Shown here: in pieces, positions 29,703 through 39,073 of the stretch | Numbering within the stretch: position 1 is the stretch's first letter | Layout of the letters: each line of letters opens with the position of its first letter | NCBI GenBank assembly: GCA_021324595.1 | Contig: JAJPIV010000080.1 | Span: 1 to 64,000 of the forward strand | Direction of reading: 5' to 3' | Origin: Actinomycetota bacterium | GTDB taxonomy: Bacteria > Actinomycetota > Actinomycetes > Streptosporangiales > Streptosporangiaceae | Length of the DNA stretch: 64,000 nt | Notes under the pieces: model-generated | The model's database searches: none | Told to the model about the DNA's origin: nothing | Seen by the model: only the letters and a program-made list of their open reading frames with translations | Position numbers and translations under genes: made by a program

Positions 29703-30421
29703 GGCCTGGCGGCGGGCGGCGCTCCGGAGCACGGCCGCGGGCCGCCCGCCGGGGCCCGGTCCGAGAGCGCGTAGCGGAGCACGGCCATGTCACCGACCTG
29801 AGCCGCACCGATGAGGCGGGAGCGGTGCCCGCGGTTCCAGGGGAACGCGCCGGGCCCGGCGAACCGGGGCGCGGCCGGGTCGCCGACGAAGAACGGGGCG
29901 ACCGCCAGGCGGAGCTCGTCCGCCAGCCCGGCGGTCAGGAAGGCCGTGTGCACCGTGCCGCCGCCCTCCACGAGCAGCCGGCCGACGCCCCGGGCGGCCA
30001 GGTCCGCGAGGATCAGGCGCAGGTCGGGCGGGTCGCCGGCGGGCACCACCTCGGCCGCCGCGCCCACCCGCCCGCGGGCGTCCCGGACGGCCTGCGACGC
30101 GGCGTAGACCAGCGGCCTGGGCCCGCTGGCGAGGACCCGCGCGCCAGCGGGGACGCCGCCGCCCAGGATCACCCGGGCCGGGTCGGGCGGCAGGCCGCGC
30201 GCGGCGCGCGCCTGGCGCCTGGCGGCCGAGCGCAGCAGCAGGCGAGGATCGTCTGCACGCACCGTCCCGGCCCCGACGCAGATCGCGTCGCACCACGCGC
30301 GGAGCTCGTCCACCTCGTCCCGGTCCTGCTCGCCGGACAGGATCAGCCGCTGCCCGCTCGCGTCGCCTATGTAGCCGTCCAGCGACATCGCGCAGCTCAG
30401 GAGCACGTAGGGCGAGTCCAC
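29699..30421 (-). CDS. RibD C-terminal-type pyrimidine/dihydrofolate reductase
   Basis: A 240-residue protein of the RibD_C/dihydrofolate-reductase fold. It begins VDSPYVLLSCAMSLDGYIGD and has DEVDELRAWCDAICVGAGTVRADDP (NADPH and substrate side), and GVGRLLVEGGGTVHTAFL. RibD-type enzymes reduce the aminopyrimidine intermediate of riboflavin synthesis; stand-alone relatives have varied or unknown substrates, and no riboflavin gene is nearby. GTG 30421 is chosen because TAGGCT lies 7 nt upstream (leaderless pattern) and sequence further upstream is not family-like. It interrupts the usual nnr-alr order. Confidence 0.82.
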   Translation of the reverse strand: MDSPYVLLSCAMSLDGYIGDASGQRLILSGEQDRDEVDELRAWCDAICVGAGTVRADDPRLLLRSAARRQARAARGLPPDPARVILGGGVPAGARVLASGPRPLVYAASQAVRDARGRVGAAAEVVPAGDPPDLRLILADLAARGVGRLLVEGGGTVHTAFLTAGLADELRLAVAPFFVGDPAAPRFAGPGAFPWNRGHRSRLIGAAQVGDMAVLRYALSDRAPAGGPRPCSGAPPAARP

Positions 30422-30617
30422 GGCGGTCAGCCTAAAGCAGCGGCGGCAGGCGGTGACCGGTGCGAGGATTCGGCGCGGGGGAAGTTCACCGGGGGGGACC
30501 GTGGCCGACGTCACGAAATCATCTCAGCCGCGCGAGGCGTTCTCCTTGCATCGGCCTGGCCCGCACTGCGGGTGCCCGGCCGCCTCCCCTCGCCGCCGTC
30601 GCCGAACGGATCCCCAG

Positions 30618-31568
30618 ATGCCGATCCTCGTGCCCAGGCATGCCCGGCCGCGCGCCCGCCGTCGCCGGCCGGCCGTGGCCGCCGTGGCGTCCGTCGCCGC
30701 CGTCGCCGCGCTGGCCGCCACCGCGGCCGGGCTTGCCGTGAGCGGGGCAGCCGCCCCGAGGGCCGGCGCGCCGCCGCGCGCGTGGCTCCCCCGGCCCGTG
30801 GCCGGCGCGGTCCCGCCGCGCGGGCCGGCGCGGGCGGCCCGCGCCCTGGCGGGCGCCCGGACCGCCGGCGGCGCCCGGGCCGCCGGCCGCGCCCGCCTGA
30901 CAGGTCACGGCCGCGCCGTGGCACCCGGCGGCGCCGCGGCGGCTCGCGCGCCGCGGACCTCCTGCCGGTCGGTCGCGCACATCGGCGACTCGACGTCGGT
31001 CGACCTGATCTCGCCGTCGTTCCTGCCGGACCCGGCGCAGCGCCTGCCGGCCAGGTACGCGGCGGTCGGCGTCCGGCGCCTGCTGATCGACGCCTCCGGC
31101 GGCCGGTCGGTCGTCGAGGCCCTGCCCGGCCAGGTGAACGGGTACGGCGTGGCCAGGGCGTGGGCTGCCGCCGGCTTCCGCGGCTGCTGGGTGTTCGCGC
31201 TGGGCACCAACGACAGCGCCGACGTCGCCGCGGGCTCCCGGGTCGGCCTCGCGGCCAGGATCGCCCGGATGATGTCGGTGGCCCGCGGCCAGCCGGTGCT
31301 CTGGGTGAACGTGCGGACGCAGGTCACGTCCGGCCCCTGGGCGGAGGCGAACGAGCGGGCCTGGAACCGGGCCCTGGTCCAGGCCCTGGCCAGGTACCCG
31401 AACATGAAGATCTTCAACTGGGCGGCGGTGGCGCGCCCGGCCTGGTTCCTGCCCGACGGCATCCACTACGACTCCGCGGGGTGCGCCGCCCGTGCCCTGG
31501 CCATCGCCGATGCGCTGGCCAGGGCGTTCCCCGGCAATGGCCGCTCGCGTGCCCGCGTGGTCCGGTGA
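30618..31568 (+). CDS. Secreted SGNH-hydrolase-like protein
   Basis: ATG 30618 gives 316 residues: a basic stretch (RPRARRRRP), a hydrophobic segment (~21-45) acting as signal or anchor, a long Ala/Arg/Pro linker and an SGNH domain from ~113. S125 lies in GDSTS, G196-T-N198-D in block III, and D280..H283 in DGIHY complete the catalytic set; C115 and a later Cys (GCW) may form a disulfide. The domain is a close paralogue of the C-terminal domain of the next gene. A role in acetyl or acyl transfer or removal on an extracellular polymer is likely by family, with the substrate unknown. Confidence 0.85.
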   Translation: MPILVPRHARPRARRRRPAVAAVASVAAVAALAATAAGLAVSGAAAPRAGAPPRAWLPRPVAGAVPPRGPARAARALAGARTAGGARAAGRARLTGHGRAVAPGGAAAARAPRTSCRSVAHIGDSTSVDLISPSFLPDPAQRLPARYAAVGVRRLLIDASGGRSVVEALPGQVNGYGVARAWAAAGFRGCWVFALGTNDSADVAAGSRVGLAARIARMMSVARGQPVLWVNVRTQVTSGPWAEANERAWNRALVQALARYPNMKIFNWAAVARPAWFLPDGIHYDSAGCAARALAIADALARAFPGNGRSRARVVR

Positions 31569-31720
31569 CCGGGCCTGGCGCGCCGCGGCCGGAGAGTTCT
31601 TCCCAGGACTTGACAATGACGATGCGCGGCCGTTGATCAGCGCAGGGTAGCGTCTTCCCTGGCCGCGCGATCGGGAGCCGGCTCGGCGGGGGCGAGCCAT
31701 GCCGCGGCACGGGGGGGAAC

Positions 31721-33718
31721 ATGCCGAAGCCCGTGGGTTCTGGACAGCGTTACCTGCCCGGCCTTGACGGGCTGCGGGCGCTGGCGGTGCTCGCCGTGAT
31801 CGCCTACCACGAGCAGTTCGGGTGGGCCCGGGGCGGGCTGCTCGGCGTGGGAGTGTTCTTCACCCTGAGCGGGTTCCTGATCACCGGCCTGCTCACCGGC
31901 GAATGGTCCGCGCGCGGCCGGATGCGGCTGGGGGAGTTCTGGCTGCGCCGGGCGCGGCGGCTGCTGCCGGCGCTGTTCGTCATGCTCGCCGTCGTCACCG
32001 CCTGGGTGACGGTCGCCGACCGCGCCATGCTCGCCAGCGTGCGCGGCGCGGTGGGCGCGGCGGCCGGGTACTTCAGCAACTGGTACCTGATCGCGAGGAA
32101 CCAGTCCTACTTCGCCAGGCTCGCGCCGCCCGCGCCGCTCGATCACCTGTGGTCCCTCGCCGTCGAGGAGCAGTTCTACCTGCTCTGGCCGTTGCTGCTG
32201 CTCGCCGGGCTAGCCGTGGTGTGCAAGCGCCAGGCCGGCTCGGTCCGGCTGCTCGTGCTGCCCACCCTGGCGCTCGCGCTGGTGTCGGCGTACGGGATGG
32301 CGCACCTCTACCAGCCGGGCACCGACCCGACCCGGGTCTACGAGGGGACCGACACGCGCGCGTTCGGCTTGCTGATCGGCGCGGCCCTGGCGCTCGCCTG
32401 GCCCGCCAGGCTGCCGGACGGCCCGCGGGGGCGCCGGGCGAGGGTGGCGGCCGACGCGGCGGGCGGCGCGGGCCTGATCGTGATCGCGGTCATGGTCTGG
32501 CGGGTCGGCGAGTACTCCCCCTTCGCCTACCGCGGCGGCATGGTGCTGCTGTCCGTCGCCACGGCCGCGGTGGTCGCCGCGGCCGCATGGCCGGCCAGCC
32601 TGATCGGCGCGGCGCTCGGCTGGCGCCCGCTGCGCTGGATCGGCGTCCGGTCCTACGGGATCTACCTGTGGCACTACCCGGTGATCGTGCTGACCACACC
32701 GGCCAACGCCGCGCCCAGCCCGGCGCGGGCCGCCCTGCAGGTCGCGGCGGTGCTGGTGATCTCGGCACTGTCCTGGCGGCTCGTCGAGGAACCCGTCCGC
32801 CACGGTGCCCTGGGACGGCTCTGGGCGCGGGCCAGGGCGGGGGACTGGCGCCCCGCAGGCGGCCTGTCCGGGCTGCGCGGCCTCGCGGCCACGGCCGGGT
32901 CGGCGGGGGTGGTCCTGATCGCAGGCATCGGCCTGTCCGGCGTCGTCCGCGCGCCGGGCGGCACGGGCGTGCCGTCGGCGATCGCCGAGGGCTCGCTGCA
33001 GCTGCCGGTCACCAGGACGGTGCTGCCCGCCGGCGGGTCCGGCGCCGCGCGCTCCTCCCGCCCGGGCGCCTCGCCCCGCGCCGCGGCCGGCGGCGGGCCG
33101 CGGACCTCCTGCCGGGCGGTCGCCCACATCGGCGACTCGACCTCCGACGGGCTGGTCTCCCCCGCCTACCTGCCGGATCCGAGGACGCGCATCACGGCCA
33201 GGTACGAGGACGTCGGCGTGCGGGAGGTCATCACCGACATCTCGGGCGCCCGGTCGGTCGTCGAGACCCTGCCGGGCCAGGTCAACGGCTACGACGCGGC
33301 GCTGGCGATCCGCCGCGGCGGGTTCCGCGGCTGCTGGGTGATCGCGCTGGGCACCGACGACGCCGCCGACGTCGCGGCGGGCTCCACCTACAGCCTGCCG
33401 TTCCGGATCGGGGAGATGATGCGGGCCGCCCATGGCGAGCCCGTGATGTGGGTGAACGTGATCTCACTCGTCTCCAGCGGCCCGTACGCCGAGTCGAACA
33501 TGCGGCGCTGGAACCGGGCGCTGCTGCGGGCCTGCGCGAGGTACCCGAACATGCGCGTCTACAACTGGGCAGCCGAGGCCAGGCGCGGCTGGTTCATCTC
33601 CGACGGCATTCACTACACCTCGCTCGGGTACGAGCACCGCGCGAAGATGATCGCCGACGCGCTGGCCCGCGCGTTCCCGGCGCACGGCCGCAGCCCGGGC
33701 TGCGTGGTGGGCAGCTGA
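31721..33718 (+). CDS. OafA/OatA-type membrane acyltransferase fused to SGNH domain
   Basis: A 665-residue protein. Residues 1-~360 form an acyltransferase-3 domain with about ten membrane segments; R19 and H30 give the R-X10-H motif, and FFTLSGFLITG and HYLWSLAVEEQFY-like (DHLWSLAVEEQFYLLWP) follow. A linker leads to a membrane-outer SGNH domain (~460-660) with S473, D628 and H631. Block III reads GTDD, with D546 where the paralogue has Asn. In OatA-like enzymes the membrane part carries acetyl across the membrane and the SGNH part transfers it to a polymer such as peptidoglycan. A run of seven G precedes the ATG. Next to alr, a peptidoglycan gene. Confidence 0.9.
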   Translation: MPKPVGSGQRYLPGLDGLRALAVLAVIAYHEQFGWARGGLLGVGVFFTLSGFLITGLLTGEWSARGRMRLGEFWLRRARRLLPALFVMLAVVTAWVTVADRAMLASVRGAVGAAAGYFSNWYLIARNQSYFARLAPPAPLDHLWSLAVEEQFYLLWPLLLLAGLAVVCKRQAGSVRLLVLPTLALALVSAYGMAHLYQPGTDPTRVYEGTDTRAFGLLIGAALALAWPARLPDGPRGRRARVAADAAGGAGLIVIAVMVWRVGEYSPFAYRGGMVLLSVATAAVVAAAAWPASLIGAALGWRPLRWIGVRSYGIYLWHYPVIVLTTPANAAPSPARAALQVAAVLVISALSWRLVEEPVRHGALGRLWARARAGDWRPAGGLSGLRGLAATAGSAGVVLIAGIGLSGVVRAPGGTGVPSAIAEGSLQLPVTRTVLPAGGSGAARSSRPGASPRAAAGGGPRTSCRAVAHIGDSTSDGLVSPAYLPDPRTRITARYEDVGVREVITDISGARSVVETLPGQVNGYDAALAIRRGGFRGCWVIALGTDDAADVAAGSTYSLPFRIGEMMRAAHGEPVMWVNVISLVSSGPYAESNMRRWNRALLRACARYPNMRVYNWAAEARRGWFISDGIHYTSLGYEHRAKMIADALARAFPAHGRSPGCVVGS

Positions 33719-33899
33719 CCGGCCTGGTTCCCGGCGCCCGGCCGGCGCCGTCACCGCCCGGTCCGGCCGCCCAGCCCGGCTGACTCATGGGCGTGGCGAC
33801 GGAGCGGTGACTGCCCCGCCCGCTCCCGGCCCGCCTGGCCACATGACCGGGCGCCGGCGCGGCCCCGGCGTCCCGTCCCGGCTGGCACACTGGTGGGCC

Positions 33900-35105
33900 A
33901 TGGACGGGCATCCTGAGGCGATCGTCGATCTGGGCGCGGTGAGGTCGAACGTGGCCGCCCTGGCCGGCCACGCCCGCGGGGCGCAGCTGATGGCGGTGGT
34001 CAAGGCCGACGGGTACGGGCACGGCATGCTGCCGGTCGCCGCGGCCGCGCTGGCGGGCGGGGCATCCTGGCTGGGCACGGGAAGCGCGGCCGAGGCGGTC
34101 GCGCTGCGGCGGGCCGGGATCACGGCGCCGGTGCTCGCCCTGCTCACCTCCCGGGACGCGCCGCTGCCGGAGGCAGTCGGGCACGGGGTCGACCTGAGTG
34201 TGTCCACGCCCGGGCTGGTCGCGCTGGCCGCCGCCGCGGCCGAGCGCGCGGGGCGGCCGGCCAGGCTCCACCTGAAGATCGACACCGGCATGGGCCGCGG
34301 CGGCGCGACCAGCCGGGACTGGCCCGCGCTGCTCGCCGCGGCCCTGGCCGAGCAGGCGGCCGGGCGGTGCGAGGTGACCGGCATCTGGTCGCACCTCGCC
34401 TGCGCCGACATCCCCGGGCATCCCTCGGTCGACGCCCAGGTCGCCGCGTTCCGGCAGGCGCTGGCCGACGCCGAGCGGGCGGGCGCCAGGCCGGCGGTGC
34501 GCCACCTGGCGAACACCGCGGCGGTGCTGACCAGGCCGGACACCTGGTTCGACCTGGTGCGGCCGGGGGGCGGGGTGACCGGGCTGGCGACCCTCCCCGG
34601 CGGCCCGCCCGCCTGGCTGCGCCCGGCCATGACCGTGCGGACGCGGATCGTCCAGGTCAAGCGCGTGCCAGCGGGGACCCCCGTGTCCTACGGGCATCGC
34701 TACCGGACCGGGGCGGCCGCCACGCTCGGGCTGATCCCGATCGGCTACCACGAGGGCATTCCGCGCTCGGCCTCCAGCACCGCCCCGGTGCTCGTGCGCG
34801 GCGCCAGGCACGTGATCGCGGGAACGGTGTGCATGAACCAGTGCGTGGTCGACGGCGGCGACGCTCCCCTGGAGGAGGGCGACGAGGTCGTCCTCTTCGG
34901 CCCGGGCGACCAGGGCGAGCCAACCGCGCAGGAGTGGGCGGACCTGCTCGGGACGATCTCCTATGACATCGTGACCAGGTTTACCGCGAAGATCCCGAGA
35001 AGCTACTGTGGGGTAACCGAGGCGGAGGCCGGGATGGTCCCGGCGGGAGCGGGCGTTCCGGCTGCGGGCGGCGCGGTTCCGGGCCCGGCCGGGCAGGAGG
35101 TCTGA
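33900..35105 (+). CDS. alr: Alanine racemase
   Basis: PLP enzyme making D-alanine for peptidoglycan. ATG 33900 gives 401 residues starting MDGHPEAIVDLGAVRSNVAA. K35 in VVKADGYGHG binds PLP and Y264 in PVSYGHRY is the second catalytic base. Two family motifs deviate: VRPGGGVTGL where VRPGxxLYG is usual, and GYHEGIPR for GYADGIPR. The C-terminal ~35 residues are low complexity. It is the first gene of a tight set with the hydrolase and tsaE; the next start overlaps its stop. Confidence 0.94.
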   Translation: MDGHPEAIVDLGAVRSNVAALAGHARGAQLMAVVKADGYGHGMLPVAAAALAGGASWLGTGSAAEAVALRRAGITAPVLALLTSRDAPLPEAVGHGVDLSVSTPGLVALAAAAAERAGRPARLHLKIDTGMGRGGATSRDWPALLAAALAEQAAGRCEVTGIWSHLACADIPGHPSVDAQVAAFRQALADAERAGARPAVRHLANTAAVLTRPDTWFDLVRPGGGVTGLATLPGGPPAWLRPAMTVRTRIVQVKRVPAGTPVSYGHRYRTGAAATLGLIPIGYHEGIPRSASSTAPVLVRGARHVIAGTVCMNQCVVDGGDAPLEEGDEVVLFGPGDQGEPTAQEWADLLGTISYDIVTRFTAKIPRSYCGVTEAEAGMVPAGAGVPAAGGAVPGPAGQEV

Positions 35106-36172
35106 TGGTCAGCTGGCGGCGGTTCACCGGCCTGGCCGGGCTCGCGGCGGGCGCGCTGGCCGCGGGCACCGGGGCCGTGGTGGCGGCCGAGAAGATCGCG
35201 ATCGGGCGGATCAGGCTCAGGCCCGACCCCGCCGCCGGCGAGCCGCTTGGCGAAATCCGCGGCGAGGCGATGACCGTGCGCGCCGACGATGGCCTGCCGC
35301 TGCACGTCGAGCTCGCCGGACCGCCCGACGCGCCGGTGACGCTGGTCTTCTGCCACGGCTACACGCTCAGCCTGGACGTCTTCCACTACCAGCGGGCGGC
35401 GTTCGAGCACACGGCCCGGTGCGTCCTGTGGGACCAGCGCAGCCACGGCCGGTCCGGCCGGTCCGACCCCGACCTGGTGACGATCGACCAGCTCGGCGCC
35501 GACCTGCACGAAGTGCTGATGGCCGCCGCGCCGGGCGACGCGCCGGTCGTGCTCGTCGGCCACTCGATGGGGGGCATGACGGTCATGGCGCTCGCCGACC
35601 AGCACCCGGAGCTGTTCGGCGGCAAGGTCATCGGCGTGGTGCTGATCTCCACCTCCGCGTCGACGGTCGACCCGGTCGGCTGGCTGCCGGCGCCGCTGAG
35701 GCCGGCGGCGCGCCGGGCGATGCCGTCGATGATGACCGGCGCCTCGAGGGGCCGGCTCGCCGAGGTCGTCGAGCGGGGCCGGCGGTCGGCGAGCGACCTG
35801 GCGTTCCTGTCCACCCGGCGGTACGGGTTCGGTGACCCTCGGGTGAGCCCGACGCTGGTGGACTTCCTCGAGCGGGTGATCAGGTCCACGCCGATCGACG
35901 TGGTCGCCGACTTCTACGTGGCGCTGGTCGGCCACGACAAGCGCAGCGCGCTGGCGATCCTGGGCAAGGTCCCCGTGCTGGTGATGACCGGCGACCGCGA
36001 CCGGCTGGTGGATCCCCGGCTGTCCGCCGAGCTGGCCGCGCAGATCCCCGGCGCCGAGCTCGTCCTGATCCGCGGCGCGGGGCACGCGGTGATCCTGGAG
36101 CGCCCGGAAGAGGTCAACGACGCGATCGCGGCGCTGGCCAGCAGGGCGCTGGAGGCGCGCGGCGATGGCTGA
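35105..36172 (+). CDS. Alpha/beta hydrolase with N-terminal membrane segment
   Basis: A 355-residue alpha/beta hydrolase. An N-terminal hydrophobic stretch (~8-30, LAGLAAGALAAGTGAVVAA) suggests a membrane anchor or signal. The fold shows VTLVFCHGYTL (oxyanion region), GHSMGG with nucleophile S154, an acid in TGDRDRLVD and the His in GAGHAVILE. The ATG shares one base with the alr stop. In actinobacteria a hydrolase of this kind commonly lies between alr and tsaE; its substrate is unknown. It overlaps tsaE by 8 bp. Confidence 0.88.
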   Translation: MVSWRRFTGLAGLAAGALAAGTGAVVAAEKIAIGRIRLRPDPAAGEPLGEIRGEAMTVRADDGLPLHVELAGPPDAPVTLVFCHGYTLSLDVFHYQRAAFEHTARCVLWDQRSHGRSGRSDPDLVTIDQLGADLHEVLMAAAPGDAPVVLVGHSMGGMTVMALADQHPELFGGKVIGVVLISTSASTVDPVGWLPAPLRPAARRAMPSMMTGASRGRLAEVVERGRRSASDLAFLSTRRYGFGDPRVSPTLVDFLERVIRSTPIDVVADFYVALVGHDKRSALAILGKVPVLVMTGDRDRLVDPRLSAELAAQIPGAELVLIRGAGHAVILERPEEVNDAIAALASRALEARGDG

Positions 36173-36770
36173 GCCAGGCGCGCCGTCCGCGGCCCCGGTG
36201 GTCTGCGGCGAGGTGGCGGTGCCCGGCGCCGGGGCGATGCGCTCGCTCGGCGTCCAGCTGGCCCGCCTGCTGCGCCGCGGCGACCTGATCGTCCTCGGCG
36301 GGCCGCTCGGCGCGGGCAAGACCACGCTCGTCCAGGGGATCGCCGAGGGGCTGGGCGTGCGCGGGCCGGTCACCTCCCCGACGTTCGTGATCGCGCGCGT
36401 GCACCCCTCGCTGCACGGCGGGCCGGGCCTGGTGCACGCCGACGCCTACCGGCTGGGCAGCCGCCTCGAGGTGGACGACCTGGACCTCGATGCCGAGCTG
36501 CAGGACTGCGTCACGGTGGTCGAGGGGGGGGAGGGGCTGGTCGAGGATCTCGCGCCCGACTGGCTGCGGATCACCATCGGCCGCCCGGCGGGCGGAGATG
36601 GCGGGCCCGGTGAGGGAGGAGGCGCCGCGCCCGGCGCGGAGCCCGCCACTGCCGCGCCCGGCGCCGAGCTGGGCGATGAGCTGCGCCAGGTCCTGGTGGC
36701 CGGGTACGGCGCCCGGTGGCAGGACGCGGCCGAGGAGCTGTCCCGGGTGCTCAGCGGCCCGTGCGAGTAG
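36165..36770 (+). CDS. tsaE: tRNA t6A synthesis ATPase TsaE
   Basis: TsaE is the ATPase that works with TsaB and TsaD in forming N6-threonylcarbamoyl-adenosine at position 37 of ANN-decoding tRNAs. The 201-residue product has the Walker A GPLGAGKT at 46-53, SPTFVI around 71, HADAYRL and the acidic VVEGGEGL segment in place of the commoner VEWPE. A ~30-residue Gly/Pro/Ala insert lies near the C-terminus. It is part of the dispersed tsaE-tsaB-rimI-tsaD set found here. Confidence 0.93.
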   Translation: MAEPGAPSAAPVVCGEVAVPGAGAMRSLGVQLARLLRRGDLIVLGGPLGAGKTTLVQGIAEGLGVRGPVTSPTFVIARVHPSLHGGPGLVHADAYRLGSRLEVDDLDLDAELQDCVTVVEGGEGLVEDLAPDWLRITIGRPAGGDGGPGEGGGAAPGAEPATAAPGAELGDELRQVLVAGYGARWQDAAEELSRVLSGPCE

Positions 36771-36887
36771 CCGGGCCGTCCCCATTGTTCCGATCTGTCG
36801 CCCGTCGGGGCGGCGCCCGCCGCTAGAATCCGGGGTTCAGATCTGGCGTCACCAAGCCCGGTCGATGCTCCGTCAGAAAGGCGCGCC

Positions 36888-37826
36888 GTGACTGAGCAGG
36901 GTTACCAGCCGCGCCGAGCGGGCCGCGATGGCCGTCCCGTGCTGAGCCGGACGCCGCGCGGGACGCGCGGGGGCCGCTGGCAGGAGCTGGACGCCTCCGA
37001 GGCCGAGGCGGACGTGCCGCCGTGGGCCGGCCTGCACCGGCCGGCCCACGCCGCGCGGCCGTCCGGGGACGCCGGCCGCGGCCCGGGCGGCGACCCGGGG
37101 GCCGGCGGCCGGGCGCGCCGCGGCCGGGCGGTGGCCACCCGCCAGCGCCGGATACGGCGCAGGTGGCTCACGGCCGCCGTCGCGGCGGCGGCCGCCGCCG
37201 CGGTCACGGGAGCCTGGTTCATCGCCGGCGGCCAGCCCTCGGCCCGGTCCGGGCCGGTGACGATCACCACCTTGCAGCCCGGTGAGTACCGCGCGGTGCC
37301 CGACGCCTGCCGGGTGCTCTCCGCCGCGGCCCTGCGCCAGTACGTCGGCGGGCCGCCGAGGCGCGTGCAGACCTTCGACTACTCCGATCAGAGCCAGTGC
37401 GGCTACACCTACGACGCCAAGCCGACGTTCCGGGTGCTGGACGTGACGATCCAGGCGTACCAGCCGTTCCTGGGCGTGCCCGGCAACGGGAGCGCCACCG
37501 CCAACGCGCGGTACGCGTTCGCCCAGAAGCGGCAGGCGCTGGCCAGGCCGCCCAGGCGCGCGCCGCAGCCGCCCGCGCGGCTGGCCGCCGTCGGCGGACT
37601 GGGCACGGCGGCGTTCAGCGCGACGCAGGTCATCCGCGCCGGCGCCGTCACCGACCGGGTGACGGTCATGGTGCTCTACCGGAACGTCCTGATCACGGCG
37701 AGCCTGGAGGCGCTGGCCAGCGACGGCTTCGGGCCGGTGCCGGCGGGAGTGCTCCAGGCCGGCGCGCTCGGCGCGGCCCGGCGGCTGCTCGCCGCGGTCA
37801 GGTCCGCCCCCGCCGTCGGGGGCTGA
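36888..37826 (+). CDS. Membrane-anchored DUF3558-like protein
   Basis: A 312-residue GTG-started protein with an Arg/Gly/Pro-rich cytoplasmic part (~1-92), one membrane segment (~93-114, WLTAAVAAAAAAAVTGAWFIAGG) and an outer domain. Two conserved-looking cysteine sites, PDACRVLSAAALRQYVGG and QSQCGYTY, resemble the actinobacterial DUF3558 pattern, though the usual lipobox is absent. Function unknown. TAGAAT at 36824-36829 may be its -10 box, in the same GCTAGAATCCGG 12-mer seen before secY. It separates tsaE from tsaB. Confidence 0.7.
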   Translation: MTEQGYQPRRAGRDGRPVLSRTPRGTRGGRWQELDASEAEADVPPWAGLHRPAHAARPSGDAGRGPGGDPGAGGRARRGRAVATRQRRIRRRWLTAAVAAAAAAAVTGAWFIAGGQPSARSGPVTITTLQPGEYRAVPDACRVLSAAALRQYVGGPPRRVQTFDYSDQSQCGYTYDAKPTFRVLDVTIQAYQPFLGVPGNGSATANARYAFAQKRQALARPPRRAPQPPARLAAVGGLGTAAFSATQVIRAGAVTDRVTVMVLYRNVLITASLEALASDGFGPVPAGVLQAGALGAARRLLAAVRSAPAVGG

Positions 37827-37895
37827 CCGGCCCGGGCCCGCCGCGGGCCGGCTGGCGTGCCCGCGGGCGCCCGCCGATGACTACGCTGGGAGCCC

Positions 37896-38552
37896 GTGCT
37901 GATCCTCGCCTTCGACACCGCCACCCCGGCGGTCACGGTTGCCCTGCACGACGGCTCCCGGGTCGTCGCGCGGGAAGCGGCCGTCGACGCCAGGCGCCAC
38001 GGGGAGCTGCTCGCCCCCGCGATCTCCAGCGTGCTGGCGGCTGCCGGCGCGGCCCCGGCGGAGCTGACCCTGGTGGCGGTCGGCACGGGCCCCGGTCCCT
38101 ACACCGGCCTGCGGGTCGGCCTGATCACCGCCAGGGCGCTCGGCGACGCCCTCGGCATCGCCGTGGACGGCATCTGCACGCTGGACGTGATCGCCGCGGA
38201 GGCGGTCAGCCAGGCGGGCGGCCGGGAGTTCATCGTGGCGACCGACGCGCGGCGGCGAGAGGTCTACTGGGCCCGCTACAAGGCCTCCGGGGAGCGGATC
38301 GGCGATCCCCAGGTGAGCTCGCCCGCGCTGGTCCCGGCCGGCCACCCGGTCGCCGGGGAAGGGCCCTGGCTGCACGCCGGGCTCGCGTCCGCCGGGGAGC
38401 CGATCGGCCCGCGGTACCCGTCCGCGTCGGCGCTGGCCGGGATCGCCGCGGAACGGGCCGCCGCCGGGCTGGCGCCGGCCCCGCCGGCCCCCCTGTACCT
38501 GCGCCGCCCGGATGCCGCCGAGCCGCGCCGGCCCAAGCGGGTCACGCCGTGA
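37896..38552 (+). CDS. tsaB: tRNA t6A synthesis protein TsaB
   Basis: TsaB is the inactive ASKHA-fold partner that scaffolds TsaD in t6A formation. The 218-residue product begins MLILAFDTATPAVTVALHDG and has GTGPGPYTGLRVGLITARAL. The GTG start has TACGCT (37882-37887) 8 nt upstream and little Shine-Dalgarno signal, so it may be leaderless. The stop overlaps the rimI start (GTGA). Confidence 0.94.
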   Translation: MLILAFDTATPAVTVALHDGSRVVAREAAVDARRHGELLAPAISSVLAAAGAAPAELTLVAVGTGPGPYTGLRVGLITARALGDALGIAVDGICTLDVIAAEAVSQAGGREFIVATDARRREVYWARYKASGERIGDPQVSSPALVPAGHPVAGEGPWLHAGLASAGEPIGPRYPSASALAGIAAERAAAGLAPAPPAPLYLRRPDAAEPRRPKRVTP

Positions 38553-39073
38553 GCCTCATCCTCAGGCCCATGACCCGGGCCGACCTCCCGGAGGTCGCCG
38601 CCCTGGAGGCGGAGGTGTTCGGGGAGGAGGCGTGGACGCCCCAGATGCTCTCCGATGAGCTCGACCAGCAGCCAGCCAGCCGGTACTACCTGGTGGCGGT
38701 CGAGGGCGGGCGGATCGCCGGCTACGCGGGGCTGCTCGGCGCGGGCTGGCAGGGCGACGTGCTCACCCTGGCCGTGGCGACGGGTCACTGGGGCCGGGGG
38801 ATCGGCTCGGCGCTGCTGGAGGCGCTGCTCGCCGAGGCGCGGCGGCGGGGCTGCACCGAGGTCTTCCTCGAGGTGCGGACCGACAACCACCGGGCGCAGC
38901 GGCTGTACCGCAGGCACGACTTCACCGAAGTGGGGATCCGGCGCGGCTACTACCAGCCATCCGGGGCCGACGCCCTGGTGATGCGCCGGGCCCTGCCGCC
39001 CGGGGCGGAGGCCGCCGGCCCCGCCGGGGCCGGCGCGGCCGGCCCCGGCGGTGACACCGGGGAGGGATCATGA
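38549..39073 (+). CDS. rimI: Ribosomal protein S18 alanine N-acetyltransferase
   Basis: GNAT enzyme expected to acetylate the N-terminal Ala of S18; in actinobacteria its targets may be wider. GTG 38549 overlaps the tsaB stop and gives 174 residues: [37 protein letters not shown], the acetyl-CoA loop [16 protein letters not shown] and [19 protein letters not shown]. The final ~25 residues are Gly/Ala/Pro repeats. It overlaps tsaD by 4 bp. Confidence 0.93.
   Translation: MSLILRPMTRADLPEVAALEAEVFGEEAWTPQMLSDELDQQPASRYYLVAVEGGRIAGYAGLLGAGWQGDVLTLAVATGHWGRGIGSALLEALLAEARRRGCTEVFLEVRTDNHRAQRLYRRHDFTEVGIRRGYYQPSGADALVMRRALPPGAEAAGPAGAGAAGPGGDTGEGS

Noticed and set aside
31610..31615. TTGACA before the acyltransferase gene as a promoter -35
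   Set aside because: No -10 element lies at 16-18 bp; the TAGCGT at 31648 is 32 bp away.
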